Source: Bdellovibrionales bacterium (GTDB lineage: Bacteria > Bdellovibrionota > Bdellovibrionia > Bdellovibrionales > JAMPXM01). Taken from it: DNA of 64,000 nucleotides. The stretch covers positions 434,001-498,000 of the forward strand of contig JADJOF010000002.1 in the NCBI GenBank assembly GCA_016713885.1, read 5' to 3'. The translations under genes were made by a program, and so were the position numbers. The stretch's first letter is position 1. The number at the start of each line of letters is the position of its first letter. The notes below the pieces were generated by a model. That model was not told where the DNA came from, made no database searches, and saw only the letters and a list, made by a program, of their open reading frames with translations. Below are positions 52,645 through 62,456 of the stretch, piece by piece.

Positions 52645-53739
52645 CTATCTCTTCCGAAGCTCAACCACGTTATCGAACCTCTCCTCAATCACCGGAACCG
52701 CAATATTGAGGCTCTCAGTCGCGCCTTCGACATCCTTACCCGAAAGCCTTAGATAGCCTTGGGTGGTCTTCAAAGACGAGTGGCCCACGATGGCCATGAC
52801 TTTTGAAAGAGGGACTCCATTATTGAGCATCTGCGTAATAAAGGTTGCTCGGAGGTCATGGAACTTCACTGGTGTAATGCCGATTTCCCCGCAGAAGTTC
52901 TTTAGAATCTTCGCCTGATCTCCTTGGTTCCACTCCCATAGTCGCGGGAGCACGAACTCAGAGTCCTTCGAATATTTCAGTTTCAGCTCTTCAAGGAACT
53001 TTCGACATTCTGATGATATGGGATAAATCCGATTCTTTGCGGTCTTCGTTGGCCCTTCGCCGTTGTACCGTGTCCAAGCCTTGCTGATGGTGATCTTGCC
53101 AGTGACCAGATCAACATCGGTCCATCTTAAACTGTACAGTTCGCCCGATCGCATTCCGGTGAGGAGTGCGAGCGTCCAGTGAGGGAAGAATCTATGGTCT
53201 ATCCTCCGGGCCTCCCGCAGTAGGATCTCAATTTCATTTTTATTGAGAACTCCTTGGTTGGCTTCGGCGCATCTCACCCTAATTCCAACGGCTGGATTGC
53301 GAACGATCAGACCTTCTTCTATTGCGATGTTGAAGACGCGTTTAACAATCTTCAAAAGTCCGCGCTTTGTGTAGCTCGACGTGTCCTCATTGGTCTCGAA
53401 CACAGCGGCGTGCACGTCGCTTGGCTTGATATCATCGATGAACTTGTCATTCCAGACGGGGTTAAACCACTTGTTCAAGCAGTGCTTGTAGTTGTGGTAG
53501 GTCGAATTGCGATATTCGACACGGTACTTTTCAAGTACATGCCCAACCCATTGCTTCCAGGTCACTTTTGTTTTGTGGCCCTCGAGTTCCATCATCAATT
53601 CGAATTCGGCCTTGCGTGCGTCGCGCTCGTTGTTGAACCAGCGCTTTCGTCGCATCACTTGGCGACCGGACTTATCCCTTACTTTTACTATGACTTCATA
53701 CTGAGTCTTGCCATTGGTTTGCACCTTCTTAATTGCCAT
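52645..53739 (-). CDS. Tyrosine site-specific integrase
   Basis: 364 aa. An AP2-like N-terminal arm-binding part (residues 1-60), then a SAM-like core domain, then the catalytic domain with Arg in LLTGMRSGEL, Lys in GPTKTAKNR, H-x-x-R in FHDLRATF, His in IVGHSSLKTT and the nucleophile Tyr in TQGYLRL. It recombines an accessory element at an attachment site. An excisionase-type gene lies 3 bp upstream. No tRNA or clear attachment repeat was found. Confidence 0.93.
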   Translation of the reverse strand: MAIKKVQTNGKTQYEVIVKVRDKSGRQVMRRKRWFNNERDARKAEFELMMELEGHKTKVTWKQWVGHVLEKYRVEYRNSTYHNYKHCLNKWFNPVWNDKFIDDIKPSDVHAAVFETNEDTSSYTKRGLLKIVKRVFNIAIEEGLIVRNPAVGIRVRCAEANQGVLNKNEIEILLREARRIDHRFFPHWTLALLTGMRSGELYSLRWTDVDLVTGKITISKAWTRYNGEGPTKTAKNRIYPISSECRKFLEELKLKYSKDSEFVLPRLWEWNQGDQAKILKNFCGEIGITPVKFHDLRATFITQMLNNGVPLSKVMAIVGHSSLKTTQGYLRLSGKDVEGATESLNIAVPVIEERFDNVVELRKR

Positions 53740-53742
53740 CTC

Positions 53743-53967
53743 TTATTCCTTTCGACGTTCGCGAAAAAGAGAGTGCAGATGCTGCACATTGAATCGGAGG
53801 TGTTTTCCGAAGTATAGACACTCGACCTTGCCACGGCACTTTCGAATCCGAAGTGCATTGGGAGAAATCCCGAGTATCTTGGCAGCCTCCTCAGTAGAAG
53901 CCCACATGGGTACTATTTGTTTTTCAAAGAAACCATCCCGTTCTGTCCCCGTATTTCCCTGTGTCAT
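53743..53967 (-). CDS. AlpA/excisionase-like helix-turn-helix protein
   Basis: 74 aa: MWASTEEAAKILGISPNALR then IRKCRGKVECLYFGKHLRF and a short tail, the MerR-like HTH-17 fold of phage excisionases. It is immediately upstream of the integrase in the same direction, the usual pair, and probably sets the direction of recombination. Confidence 0.8.
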   Translation of the reverse strand: MTQGNTGTERDGFFEKQIVPMWASTEEAAKILGISPNALRIRKCRGKVECLYFGKHLRFNVQHLHSLFRERRKE

Positions 53968-54593
53968 TTATCATCTCTCATCTAATCAACAATCCATCCT
54001 CCCGCCGCCCTAGTCCCGTCTTCGTGACCACTTCCAACCGTCAACATCGTTAGATGTAGGGTGGGAGTGGTCACGAAGCATTAGAGGGACGAAGGGCGGC
54101 GGGAGGGCTTTGTTAATTGGTTGGTTTGCCAGGGGAAAATGAGAAAAGCGGTGAGCAAAATGTTTGAGCAGTTCTATATGGTAGGCTCTATACCGAGCGT
54201 TCGTCGTATATCTCTTGATAGGATGCTTTTGATTTCGACTCGTCGTTGTCAGCCGTTTCAAAATCGAAACAAGTGGTTAGTGAAGAAGGCGTCCGTTCGT
54301 TTTGATTTGTTGAGATTTATTTTTTGAGATTGGCGGTTTTTTCGTTTTGATATTCAGACTCGTTCACGAGTTTGAAGCCGTCGCTTTCTAGAAATGTGCA
54401 TTCTCTATTTCATTGGTTAGCCCTCCTGGAGTTTCAATTTATAATAGTGCACGGGTTGAGCCTCTTGCGAAATGAGAGTACGCAAGTAGTGGATCGTGCC
54501 GTCCGGCGAAGTGATCCGTAGGCCGGATTTATGGCGGATATTTTCGGGCTTAATGTTTTCTCAACATTGGCCGTCGCATCAAAAGGCAGTAAT
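53968..54593. other. Gene-free region of the integrative element
   Basis: 626 bp without a supportable gene. It contains the long inverted repeat at 54001-54103 and AT-rich sequence beyond it. ORFs here lack recognisable content. Confidence 0.5.
54001..54103. repeat. Long imperfect inverted repeat
   Basis: Arms 54001-54036 and 54063-54103 share CCCGCCGCCC, GTCCC and CTTCGTGACCACT in reverse-complement order, separated by about 26 bp. It lies just upstream of the excisionase and could be an operator, an arm site or a cruciform-forming element. Confidence 0.7.
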
Positions 54594-55169
54594 TTATGAC
54601 CAGGAAATTACCTGAATGTCTGGCCAATCTTTACGGAGGTGGAGGACCATCTTATTGAAAATCTCTTCAGTGATTTGTCTTTTGTTGGGCCTGACAATCA
54701 TCTCGAATGCATCGGTGAGTCCAAATGGTGCAAAGAGTTTTATTCCTGAGGCTTCAGGTCGTATTCCGATGCTAAATGCAGGCAACCAAGTGTTGATGCC
54801 ATCCTCTGTGCTGGAGTAAGCTGGGATTTCATAGCCAAACTTTGTGAGATACCATTCATGTACTCGCGCCTCATTGATCACATCGATAGGAATAGGCAAG
54901 TCTTTAAAAAGTTTCTTGATTCGTTGCCTCTCTGAATGCTCATCGGATTCTGATTGGGCATTCTTAAAATAAACAAGATCGACGTCTTTTAGGCCGTGCA
55001 ATGGTTCCAACCCCATTTGCCAGTTCCATATGGTTTGAGTAACGCAACCACCAGCTACGTACCAATTGGGTAGCTCAACTTGAGCGGCAAGATTGAAAAT
55101 TGGTCGAAAGACAGGGCTTTGCCACAGAATTTGTTCTAGTTGTTCTTGAAAAATATTTTTCGATTCCAC
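54594..55169 (-). CDS. Nucleotidyltransferase family protein (DUF925/NTP_transf_6)
   Basis: 191 aa: NWYVAGGCVTQTIWNWQMG, LKDVDLVYFKNAQ, PIDVINEARVHEWY, STEDGINTWLP, FAPFGLTDAFEMIVRPNK and RKDWPDIQV. The GGxV and DVDLVYF acidic residues make a polymerase-beta-like site. Substrate unknown; relatives occur in mobile or defence contexts. Confidence 0.85.
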   Translation of the reverse strand: MESKNIFQEQLEQILWQSPVFRPIFNLAAQVELPNWYVAGGCVTQTIWNWQMGLEPLHGLKDVDLVYFKNAQSESDEHSERQRIKKLFKDLPIPIDVINEARVHEWYLTKFGYEIPAYSSTEDGINTWLPAFSIGIRPEASGIKLFAPFGLTDAFEMIVRPNKRQITEEIFNKMVLHLRKDWPDIQVISWS

Positions 55170-55510
55170 TGTCTAAAATCTACGATGCAATGCTGGAATT
55201 GTCCATTTGCCAATCGATCCCTGTCGCGGCGACGTCAGGCCAACCTACGCGTTCTGAGACGGCCCAGGACGGGGAAAATTTCGACGATTTGCAAAGTGGC
55301 CGTATAAGCGCAGCTTCTGTAGCGCGAGCCAGTACGGTCAACTAGCGGCGGTTTATGACCGACGACGAGATCGGCCGATGTATATCGACCGATCGCGAGA
55401 TCCGAAGAAGCGCACACCATTTTCTGAGTGGGGCACGACGGGGAAAAGAAAAAACTCCGCTCACAATAAACGAAGTCTTCGGTTGGACGACCGCCAGAAA
55501 AGGCAGGGAT
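55170..55510. other. Intergenic region with a near-palindrome
   Basis: 341 bp with no gene I can support. A 26-bp near-palindrome (GATCGGCCGATG/TATATCGACCGATC) at 55369-55394 could be a binding site. Confidence 0.45.
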
Positions 55511-55765
55511 TTATTCAGACTGATATAAATATTTGGGTGTTTTAATTTCTCTGCCGCCCGCAGATGCGGGGAGAGACTCTTTAAGATAGCTCCAAAATTC
55601 ATCAAATTTGACAGACTCTTGCTTATAGGTAGACAGGTGCTGAGGGAACAATTCGACCTCTATTTGCTGAAACTCTTTATCGGGCTCTGATGTTAAAGAA
55701 AAACGGTCAATCGTAATAAACCCGACTTTTTCAGCTTTTGTATTCTTTTTGGAAGAGCGGAACAT
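55511..55765 (-). CDS. Small hypothetical protein
   Basis: 84 aa, polar, with KKNTKAEKVGFITIDRFSL and EFWSYLKESLPASAGGREIK. No signal peptide or recognised family. AT-rich like its neighbour upstream. Confidence 0.5.
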   Translation of the reverse strand: MFRSSKKNTKAEKVGFITIDRFSLTSEPDKEFQQIEVELFPQHLSTYKQESVKFDEFWSYLKESLPASAGGREIKTPKYLYQSE

Positions 55766-55791
55766 GAGATCAATTCCATATCGATAATTGT

Positions 55792-56748
55792 TTACTGTCT
55801 GAACCAGCTGAATGGCTTCCGAAGAAACCGCCGCTCCAATCTTTTCAAAAGAGCTGACATGATAACTCTTAACTCGGGCTCTGTAATATCAATTGGAATA
55901 GGAATTTGAAGTTCATCTCGATGACCTAGATGTTGCCCGACGTGGATACTGCTAAGATCCAGCTGTGTATCTCTATCTATTTTGACAAACAGCATTTGAG
56001 CCTGAGCGCTGCCAATATTTCCACTTTCATCAATAGGCGACCATCTTTTGACTCTCAATGCGATTCCTGCTTGAGACAGAAAATTGTCTGCCGTATCAAA
56101 GTAGAAGCCCTGTTCAAATTGATATCCCACATGGTGGGATATTTTTAGCTCTTCGGGTGTGCCATTTGTGGCACGCGTATAAATAGTCTGCCCATCAATT
56201 TTGTGAACCCATCCGCCTGCAGGTTTTGGCAGATTCTTGGTAGTGGATCGAATTTGATATTGAGAATCAGGCTTAACGGCATAGCCGTCATGGAAGAATT
56301 CTTTCATGGAAGAAAGTGACTCCGCATAAAATCCAGAGAAATCTCGGTTATTAAACTGCCCCTTTCTTACCGGCCGGCCAGGTTGAAAGCCCCAATTGTG
56401 TCTTTTTCCGGCGAATGTCACACTTGCGCCAAAGTTGTCGACAATACCAAGGAGCACTTTTTTTTGAGAGTTGGCGCCTTGCATTTTTTTAGAAAGTTGG
56501 ATCTTGGCTTCCCACTCTGGCTGTATTTTTCCAGAGAGATTTTTTTTAGTTCCGGTAAAGGTATATTCAAGATCAAAATTTTCACCTTGAGCACTGGTAA
56601 TCATGGTAGCCCGATCTTTCGAGACTTGATCTTTGTTAATACTAAAAAGCGAAGAACACCTTTCCTGAGCAAATATTGGCTCAACAGATGTCAAAAAAAT
56701 TGACATACAAAGGATCAGAACTTTGAATCCTTGATGACTTGGTTTCAT
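55792..56748 (-). CDS. Secreted protein with a CYTH-like C-terminal region
   Basis: 318 aa from the ATG at 56748, signal peptide VLILCMSIFLTSVEPIFA. The second half has FEQGFYFDTADNFLSQAGIA followed by LRVKRW and later LFVKID, the pattern of CYTH phosphohydrolase domains (yFDTxxxxLxxxgxxLRxR). The upstream part is unrecognised. The mobile repeat that starts at 56753 lies against its start, so its native promoter was probably replaced; the extra 12 in-frame codons upstream come from that repeat. Confidence 0.65.
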   Translation of the reverse strand: MKPSHQGFKVLILCMSIFLTSVEPIFAQERCSSLFSINKDQVSKDRATMITSAQGENFDLEYTFTGTKKNLSGKIQPEWEAKIQLSKKMQGANSQKKVLLGIVDNFGASVTFAGKRHNWGFQPGRPVRKGQFNNRDFSGFYAESLSSMKEFFHDGYAVKPDSQYQIRSTTKNLPKPAGGWVHKIDGQTIYTRATNGTPEELKISHHVGYQFEQGFYFDTADNFLSQAGIALRVKRWSPIDESGNIGSAQAQMLFVKIDRDTQLDLSSIHVGQHLGHRDELQIPIPIDITEPELRVIMSALLKRLERRFLRKPFSWFRQ

Positions 56749-56752
56749 GTTA

Positions 56753-56934
56753 GTACCGTTCCAATATCCTGGGATCGGCACCATTGCCTTCCCGTCGTGA
56801 ACGGACCTTTATGGTCGGTTAAGAGTGCAGATTTGAGTCCGGCCTGGTCGGCGATTAAAATTGAAATGACGTGAATTCCGAGGCGCTCGCGGTCACTTCT
56901 TTGCGCACGAACGACGGAGAAAGTCACCTCGTCG
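56753..56934. repeat. Left half of a duplicated 325-bp sequence
   Basis: 182 bp identical at sight to 62940-63121. Its minus strand codes a short ORF (TFSVVRAQRSDRERLGIHVI) of unknown meaning. It ends in CCTCGTCG, the target duplication of the adjacent ISL3 element. Confidence 0.9.
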
Positions 56935-58391
56935 TCCCTCTCCGGCTTTTAGCGGGGTGCGGGAACTTTGTAGAAGAATTCGTCAGTGTTTATCGACAGA
57001 TGGTTCAGATAGCCGCATCGCTGAAGGATCTTTCGGCAATACGAAGTGGGATTCGTGTAGCCGTAGCCCATTCGCCTTAAAACTTTGATCTTGTTGTTGA
57101 GACCTTCGGCGACAGCGGTTGTCAGTCTTGAAGTGATGTAGGCCTCAATGTTCCGACGATATTTTCGAATCGTTTTTGCGAATTTTAGAAATGGCTCAAG
57201 TTTCGATTCTCTGACAACTCGGTACCAGGTTGTCAGCGTCTCTCGGAAGCCTTTGATCGTCTTCTTGTCGAGTGCTTTGTGAAAGTATTCGACGAGTAGC
57301 ATCGCGGTGTGGATCGGCTCATTGATTCTCCGAAGTTTGTCGACAAGTTTCTGCTCGGACTTCGATAGGTCCTTCTCTCTGGCAACGAGGATAAATCTTC
57401 GGTGTGGCTCGAGCATATCGCGACTGACTTTGTCGTTCGTTTCTTTGGCTTTTTTGAATTCAAATCGACGAACTTTATCGAAGGCTTCGTTCACTTTCTG
57501 TGCAAGATGGAATCGATCAACGCAAACTTTGGCGTTCGGGCACTCGCGTTCAATCGCCGCAATAAAGGGTTCATGCATGTCGACAGCGAAGTGTTCAACC
57601 GACATTTTTGCGCCGTCGACAGCACCCTCAAGGCACCAGTCAATGCCGCAGAATCCCGTCCTATGGCGTTAAATAGGACTTTCCCCTTCCTTTGGCGCGA
57701 CAAGATTTGTGACAAATTCTGGACGCCAACGTTTCGCAAAAAAGTCCGACTCGGTTTTTAACGGCGATCGTTCGAAAGTGAACTTCGTCGGCCGCAAGGT
57801 ACGAAACATCGAGGCCGTCTGGCATGCGCAGATGCTGCATCATCACTGCCATGCGATATTGGTCGAGATCCCACATTGCCTTTGATCCCATGTCGAGAAT
57901 ACGCCCGACAGCTTCACATGTGATCTCTTCCCATGAGTCGACCTGCGACTTCGGCAAGGCCGCAGGTCATTGAGCTGAACTTTGGATGGATCCAGTCGAC
58001 ATCGGCGACAGCTGTGCGGTCACAATTGTCGCAGTACCCCGAAGCTGCATGAACTTATCCGTCACATGCTGAAAAACCCCAAGCGGCGGCGCACGAAGGA
58101 TTTTGAGATCCCATTCTTTAACAGTTGAAAATTGCTCGCCGCACAATCGGCAAAAGCAGCTCTCCCGATTTTGCTGAACTTTGACTTCGATTTTGTGCAG
58201 TTTTTGAAGACCTTAAGGTCGATAATTTTGACGTCTTGAAGACCTAAAAACGTGATGATAGTCTGCCTGAAGTCCATCCTTGGGTGCTCCTGCAAAGAGA
58301 TTTAGTGTCGTGACCAAATCAAATCACAGGACCAAGTGATGGACTATTTTCATTTCACGACGTCTTTGACCCCGCTAAAAGCCGGAGAGCC
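56935..58391 (-). mobile_element. ISL3-family insertion sequence
   Basis: 1457 bp bounded by the 8-bp direct repeat CCTCGTCG (56927-56934 and 58392-58399), which is single in the uninterrupted copy at 63114-63121. Ends are inverted repeats with CTCTCCGGCTTTTAGCGGGG in common. Length and 8-bp duplication are typical of ISL3. Its transposase gene is broken. Confidence 0.9.
56949..58277 (-). pseudogene. ISL3 transposase, several frameshifts
   Basis: From the ATG at 58277 (MDFRQTIITFLGLQDVKIID) the gene continues in other frames through the zinc ribbon (ESCFCRLCGEQFS, YCDNCDRTAVADVDWIHP), then AADEVHFRTIAVKNRVGLF, then the DDE core VEHFAVDMHEPFIAAIEREC then VCVDRFHLAQKVNEAFDKVR and SRLTTAVAEGLNNKIKVLRR. 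At least three shifts occur, so it is not functional as written. Stop lies in the left inverted repeat. Confidence 0.85.
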
Positions 58392-58399
58392 CCTCGTCG

Positions 58400-58542
58400 A
58401 ACTTCTCGACATACATGAAGTTTTGAAAATCCAGCCATCCGCGGGTTACGCTTCAGTTCACCAAAACATCGCATGACCAGCACGGAGGCTGAAGCATGAA
58501 CTATAGATTCAATTTGCAGTGCCTATCAAGTCTTCCCTTAGA
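58400..58542. repeat. Right half of the duplicated sequence
   Basis: 143 bp matching 63122-63264. It holds the promoter region and first 47 bases of a transposase gene (ATG at 58496, MNYRFNLQCLSSLPLE), cut off by the IS91 fragment that begins at 58554. Confidence 0.9.
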
Positions 58543-58553
58543 GGGGATAGGAC

Positions 58554-59617
58554 ATTCAATAGGGGCATTCGGGCTGCGGCCCAAGTATTGTTGGCCTGAT
58601 TTTGGCGCGTGGGTTGGCTTGCACCGGTTCAATTTTCGGGTCTGTGACTGTGTTTGGGCAAGTGTAAACGAGTTTTTGCATGAGGCTTTGGGCGAGTGAG
58701 ACTTGTTTTGGACGTGGCTTTCCATTGGCGTCAGGTGAAATCCCATTACGCGAAGTCGAAATCGGAAAATGCTGAATGTCATCATCAGTGGTCCGACTTG
58801 GCGGGCCTCGCGCCGACCAAATTGTTGGCGGCCTTGTCGGTAAACCCAGATGCTCGAGAATTTTCCTGATAACTTGCGGGTCCTCGATCGCAGCAATGAC
58901 CTTCATTTTGCCGCCGCACAGCTGACAAGTCTCGACGTCGAGCCCAAAGACGCGCTTTAAAAGTCTGGCCCAAGTGATTCGAGACTTTGAGGGTTGTTCC
59001 CTTTTGCTGGGGGCCGATGCCGCTGGCTCAGGAAGTTTGGGGACGACCATGGCTCTGTACCTGTAGTGTGGCGCAAAGACGCCGAAAAACCTGGTCAGAT
59101 GGATCTTGGGTCTCGGTACCAACGCCGCAAGCCGCTCCATCAACTCCATGGGCGACAGGGAGATTGCTTGAGTGCCGTCGTCATAGGGCTTTTTGAGGGT
59201 ATAGATGACTTGACCACTGGAACTCAGTGACAAACGCTCAAGGGCCACGGCCGGCCTTGCGATATAGCGGCAGAGCTTTTCGATTTTGTCTCGCTCTGTG
59301 CCTGCCATGGCCACACCGGCGTGGAGCGAAAAGCCGGAGCTCTTGGCAACGAGACCGTGCTTTGCCGCGTGATCCGTATCAGGCATGGTCTTGAGCGTGA
59401 GGGCTTTTTTACCCTTATTGGGACCGAGCGTGAACCGGTAAGTCGCAGCTCCCGCTTGGAGTCTCGCCAGCGCATCGTCTTCGGTTAGGTCAAGTTGGAG
59501 ATGGTCTTCCTCGTCTTTGACGATGAGACCTCGCTTCTCAAGGTGTTTAGCTGTTCTATGTATGATTTTGTTTAGGACCTCGGCTAGCTCCGATTGTGTT
59601 GGAGCTTGATGGGACAT
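58554..59617 (-). pseudogene. IS91-family Y2 transposase, N-terminal truncation
   Basis: About 353 residues of the C-terminal two thirds. Visible are FSLHAGVAMAGTERDKIEKL, CRYIARPAVALERLSLSSSG, HLTRFFGVFAPHYRYRAMVV and the end block RITWARLLKRVFGLDVETCQ then LCGGKMKVIAAIEDPQVIRK. The N-terminal zinc-binding and first His-hydrophobe-His region is missing beyond 59617. IS91 elements move by rolling circle and can carry neighbours. A second partial copy is at 62594. Confidence 0.85.
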
Positions 59618-59650
59618 GTCTTAGGCTGCGGTCATGTTGAAGGCACTATT

Positions 59651-60229
59651 ATGGATTCCAATCTGGTTTCAAAGCTACAGGATGCGAGTTCAAACGATCC
59701 TCGCTGGGCTGCCGGCGGCAAGATGTACATGACTCAGATTGATCACCACCAATACTTACTGATAAAACGCGATTCCAACCTGAAGATGAGTGGACAAATT
59801 CATGGGGATCTCTCTGGTCATGAGCCCTCGCGCATCTTTGAGCTTCTCACCGGACGCAAAGCTCAAGGAAAAATCAAAGCAACCGTCGCTAAGACCGGCG
59901 GCACTCTTCGACTCAGCTATCAAGATGATCTTGGCACTGAGAGCTTTGACCTCGCACTCGCGGCCAACGCCGTTTCTGAATTTAACCTCGGCGGACAGGT
60001 CTTCTCCACCGTTCGCGAATCAAGCGATGGCCTCCGCGGAGAATCCACTGGTCCCTCGGCCTATAGCTACGTCACTTCTCTTCGCTCAAAGCGAAATCAA
60101 GTTTGGATCGCGATCGTGAACATCAACGGAACCGGCCTCGGTCGTCCTATAGAAGTTCAGTTTATGGAGGGCTCGAAACTGACCAGCGCCTTCCGCGCCG
60201 ACCTCTGGCTCACCGCCGGGATTGAGTAG
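59651..60229 (+). CDS. Hypothetical protein
   Basis: 192 aa from the ATG at 59651. Beta-rich with GKMYMTQIDHHQYLLIKRDS and QGKIKATVAKTGGTLRLSYQ; it may be a DUF4388-like sensor (FELLTGRKAQGKI) but this is weak. Its start lies 30 bp from the IS91 truncation point, so the native 5' end may be lost. Confidence 0.55.
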   Translation: MDSNLVSKLQDASSNDPRWAAGGKMYMTQIDHHQYLLIKRDSNLKMSGQIHGDLSGHEPSRIFELLTGRKAQGKIKATVAKTGGTLRLSYQDDLGTESFDLALAANAVSEFNLGGQVFSTVRESSDGLRGESTGPSAYSYVTSLRSKRNQVWIAIVNINGTGLGRPIEVQFMEGSKLTSAFRADLWLTAGIE

Positions 60230-60381
60230 CCGTCGAAGCCCTAGGCGCTGCGAACGGGCGACGGCCATGTAGCGCTTCACATCCTCAACCGGACTCCGAT
60301 CAAAAGAAACAGTCGTCAGGATAAAAAAGCGCAGACTTCCTCAATCTGCGCTCTTGAAATACATAAAAATGATCGAACGGA

Positions 60382-60783
60382 TCAACGGCACTTAAGCTGA
60401 GAGGCAAAAGTCTCAAGATCTTCCGCTGCTGTTTTTGAGCTCGGATCGACCATGTCTGAAAGCAGAGCTCGTTTGATCTCTGGGTTTTTCATCGCTATTT
60501 CCAAGGAGAGATTTTCGACTGTCGTCACGTGAGTCACGCGACTAGTGACCGCGTAGTACTCCATCGTCGACTCAGCTGTCATTTGCAATGGCCATACTGT
60601 GATTGCACCACGAGAATTTGAGCTCTTCACCACGACCTCTAGCCCACTTCCCTTTTCATGAATCGTGGTAGTGTGATCAGCGCTATCGACTCTACACTGC
60701 GTGATATTTGGCTCCTTCAAAGAGTTCGCCTGAGCCGTCAAACAAGTCGCCAGAACGCCAATTATCGTCAAGATCGATTTCAT
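60382..60783 (-). CDS. Small secreted protein
   Basis: 133 aa from the ATG at 60783 (TTAGGAGGCTTC before it), with a signal peptide (ILTIIGVLATCLTAQA). The mature part has two Cys. Not recognised. Confidence 0.7.
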   Translation of the reverse strand: MKSILTIIGVLATCLTAQANSLKEPNITQCRVDSADHTTTIHEKGSGLEVVVKSSNSRGAITVWPLQMTAESTMEYYAVTSRVTHVTTVENLSLEIAMKNPEIKRALLSDMVDPSSKTAAEDLETFASQLKCR

Positions 60784-61181
60784 GAAGCCTCCTAAGAGTT
60801 GAATCAAATGGTCCTTTAGTCGTTTCGACTTAGAACGATGAGATTCAGTCCAGGAACCATGCCACAACTCACGAGAAGGCCGACGACCAGCAATTCCCGG
60901 TCAGACTTAAAAGTGTGCGGCCCAACCGTCGAATATACTTGAGTTTTATCAACTGGGGGCTGCCGTGCGAGGTTTTTCTCTTGCAGATTCTTGATCGACA
61001 AAAAGTTCGACACAGTGACGGCGCAAGCCGTCACCTTCATGGGTTTTCGAATTTTTCCTAGCTCATGCGGAACTGATCTCAGGTCGCGATCTGATCCATG
61101 GCGAAGGGTCATTGAAGAAGCTCAAGAACTCATGCCAACTATCAAACTCGATCGGCAAAAACTCATACGCGGATTTTATCT
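60784..61181. other. Intergenic region before the IS4-like transposase
   Basis: About 400 bp. A minus-strand ORF (60816-61112) with LLVVGLLVSCGMVPGLNLIV could code a tiny membrane protein, but has no ribosome site that convinces. Sequence from about 61143 belongs to the IS4-like element. Confidence 0.4.
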
Positions 61182-62456
61182 TCACCCACAACCGACTTCG
61201 ACGGTCGAAAACACTCTTAGCGCGGCTTGAAACACGCGACACCGCAGCTCTTGAAGCTGATCGATCAAAAATGCGAGCAACATCAAATGTGCAAAGTTGC
61301 TTGAAAGGTTTTTGTAGCCGTGACCGAAGTTGTGCTCGAATTCATAACCCTGATTTTTCAAGGTATTGAAGGTTTCATTCTCAATTTTCCACCGTGTACG
61401 TCCTGCGCGCACAATCTGCCGGCAACTTGATTCGTAAAGCGAATAGTTGGTGACCCAGCTAAAGTGAACTCTCTCTTCTTTGACTTTGCCTTTCTGAATC
61501 CACTGTGTGGTCTCCCAGTATTCAAGGAAGTTCACCAAATGTTTCGTGCTTTGATGGTTCAGAAAGATGCCGTTGGTGAACCGGTAGTGACGAGTCACTT
61601 TCTTCTTCACCTTATCTCCGATGGTTTCTTCTTCCTCAAAATGATGAACCGTGCCGTTTGTCTCTCGGGTATCGACGCCACTAAAGAGCTTCTCGTGGCT
61701 TCCAGGCTTCACGCTCAAGACAAAGTCGATATCCAGTTTTGTGAGAAGCTCTAGGCAAGGGAGCGTCGCATGAAGTGCATCAGTGAGGAGCACGGTTTTC
61801 AGCTTCGGATGATCCTCCCGGTAGCCCAGAAGAAAACGCTTCATCGCATTTTGCTCGCAATCGTTCTTCGTATTTCCATCCTGCTGCTGGATCGCCTCAG
61901 GGCAAACTGGTATCACGCACCTTTGATCCGGATGCACAAGCGCACCAGCCAGCATTTGATGATGAAAAGTTCTCTCATTGCCGCCGCGCTGTTTTTTCTC
62001 AAGACAGTTTTCGCAATGAACCGAATCTGACGAAAAGTATCCGGTCCCGTCAACCGCAAGACCGTACGTGTTGTCCCAGAGTTCAAAACCTTTCAGCACC
62101 TTTGCCCGTTGCGCTCTCTCGAAAATCGCGCGAAACACCGGGCGAAAAACATTGTTTTGATACTCGTCGATGACTTCCCGCATCCGCGTATCTGATGGCA
62201 CCTTTGAAACGTAGAACAACTTCTTTAAGTTCGAGAAACTTCGCTGTTTGCGCATCTCCTCTTCGAACTGAAGAAGCGACGGGATCTTCAGCGAAAAGAT
62301 CGCAAGCGCCGACATGAAAAAGTCTTCGATAGGAATCTCAATCCGCGAAGGATCGCGAGAATCTGAAAGCTTGCTGAAATGCTCGCGCGCTGCCCGAAAA
62401 AGTTCGGTCCCGCTCAAAGAATTGACCGTTAAATCGTTCGGTGACGTCCGTGCCAT
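61182..62456 (-). CDS. IS4-like DDE transposase
   Basis: 424 aa with one continuous frame. The DDE parts are visible as LWDNTYGLAVDGTGYFSSDS, KTVLLTDALHATLPCLELLT and WKIENETFNTLKNQGYEFEH (Y-x2-R-W-x-IE-like). Four Cys in HCENCL and nearby. Imperfect terminal repeats (AAACTCGATCGGCAA at about 61143; AAACTCGATTTGGCAA in reverse near 62490) suggest element ends of about 61.14 and 62.51 kb. The gene is intact and could be active. Confidence 0.8.
   Translation of the reverse strand: MARTSPNDLTVNSLSGTELFRAAREHFSKLSDSRDPSRIEIPIEDFFMSALAIFSLKIPSLLQFEEEMRKQRSFSNLKKLFYVSKVPSDTRMREVIDEYQNNVFRPVFRAIFERAQRAKVLKGFELWDNTYGLAVDGTGYFSSDSVHCENCLEKKQRGGNERTFHHQMLAGALVHPDQRCVIPVCPEAIQQQDGNTKNDCEQNAMKRFLLGYREDHPKLKTVLLTDALHATLPCLELLTKLDIDFVLSVKPGSHEKLFSGVDTRETNGTVHHFEEEETIGDKVKKKVTRHYRFTNGIFLNHQSTKHLVNFLEYWETTQWIQKGKVKEERVHFSWVTNYSLYESSCRQIVRAGRTRWKIENETFNTLKNQGYEFEHNFGHGYKNLSSNFAHLMLLAFLIDQLQELRCRVFQAALRVFSTVEVGCG

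Noticed and set aside
58544..58553. Ten bases between the truncated transposase start and the IS91 fragment as a target duplication
   Set aside because: No matching repeat is seen at the other end near 59617, as expected since IS91 does not make target duplications.
60816..61112. Minus-strand ORF with a hydrophobic C-terminal segment
   Set aside because: No convincing ribosome site or family; mentioned only in the intergenic entry.
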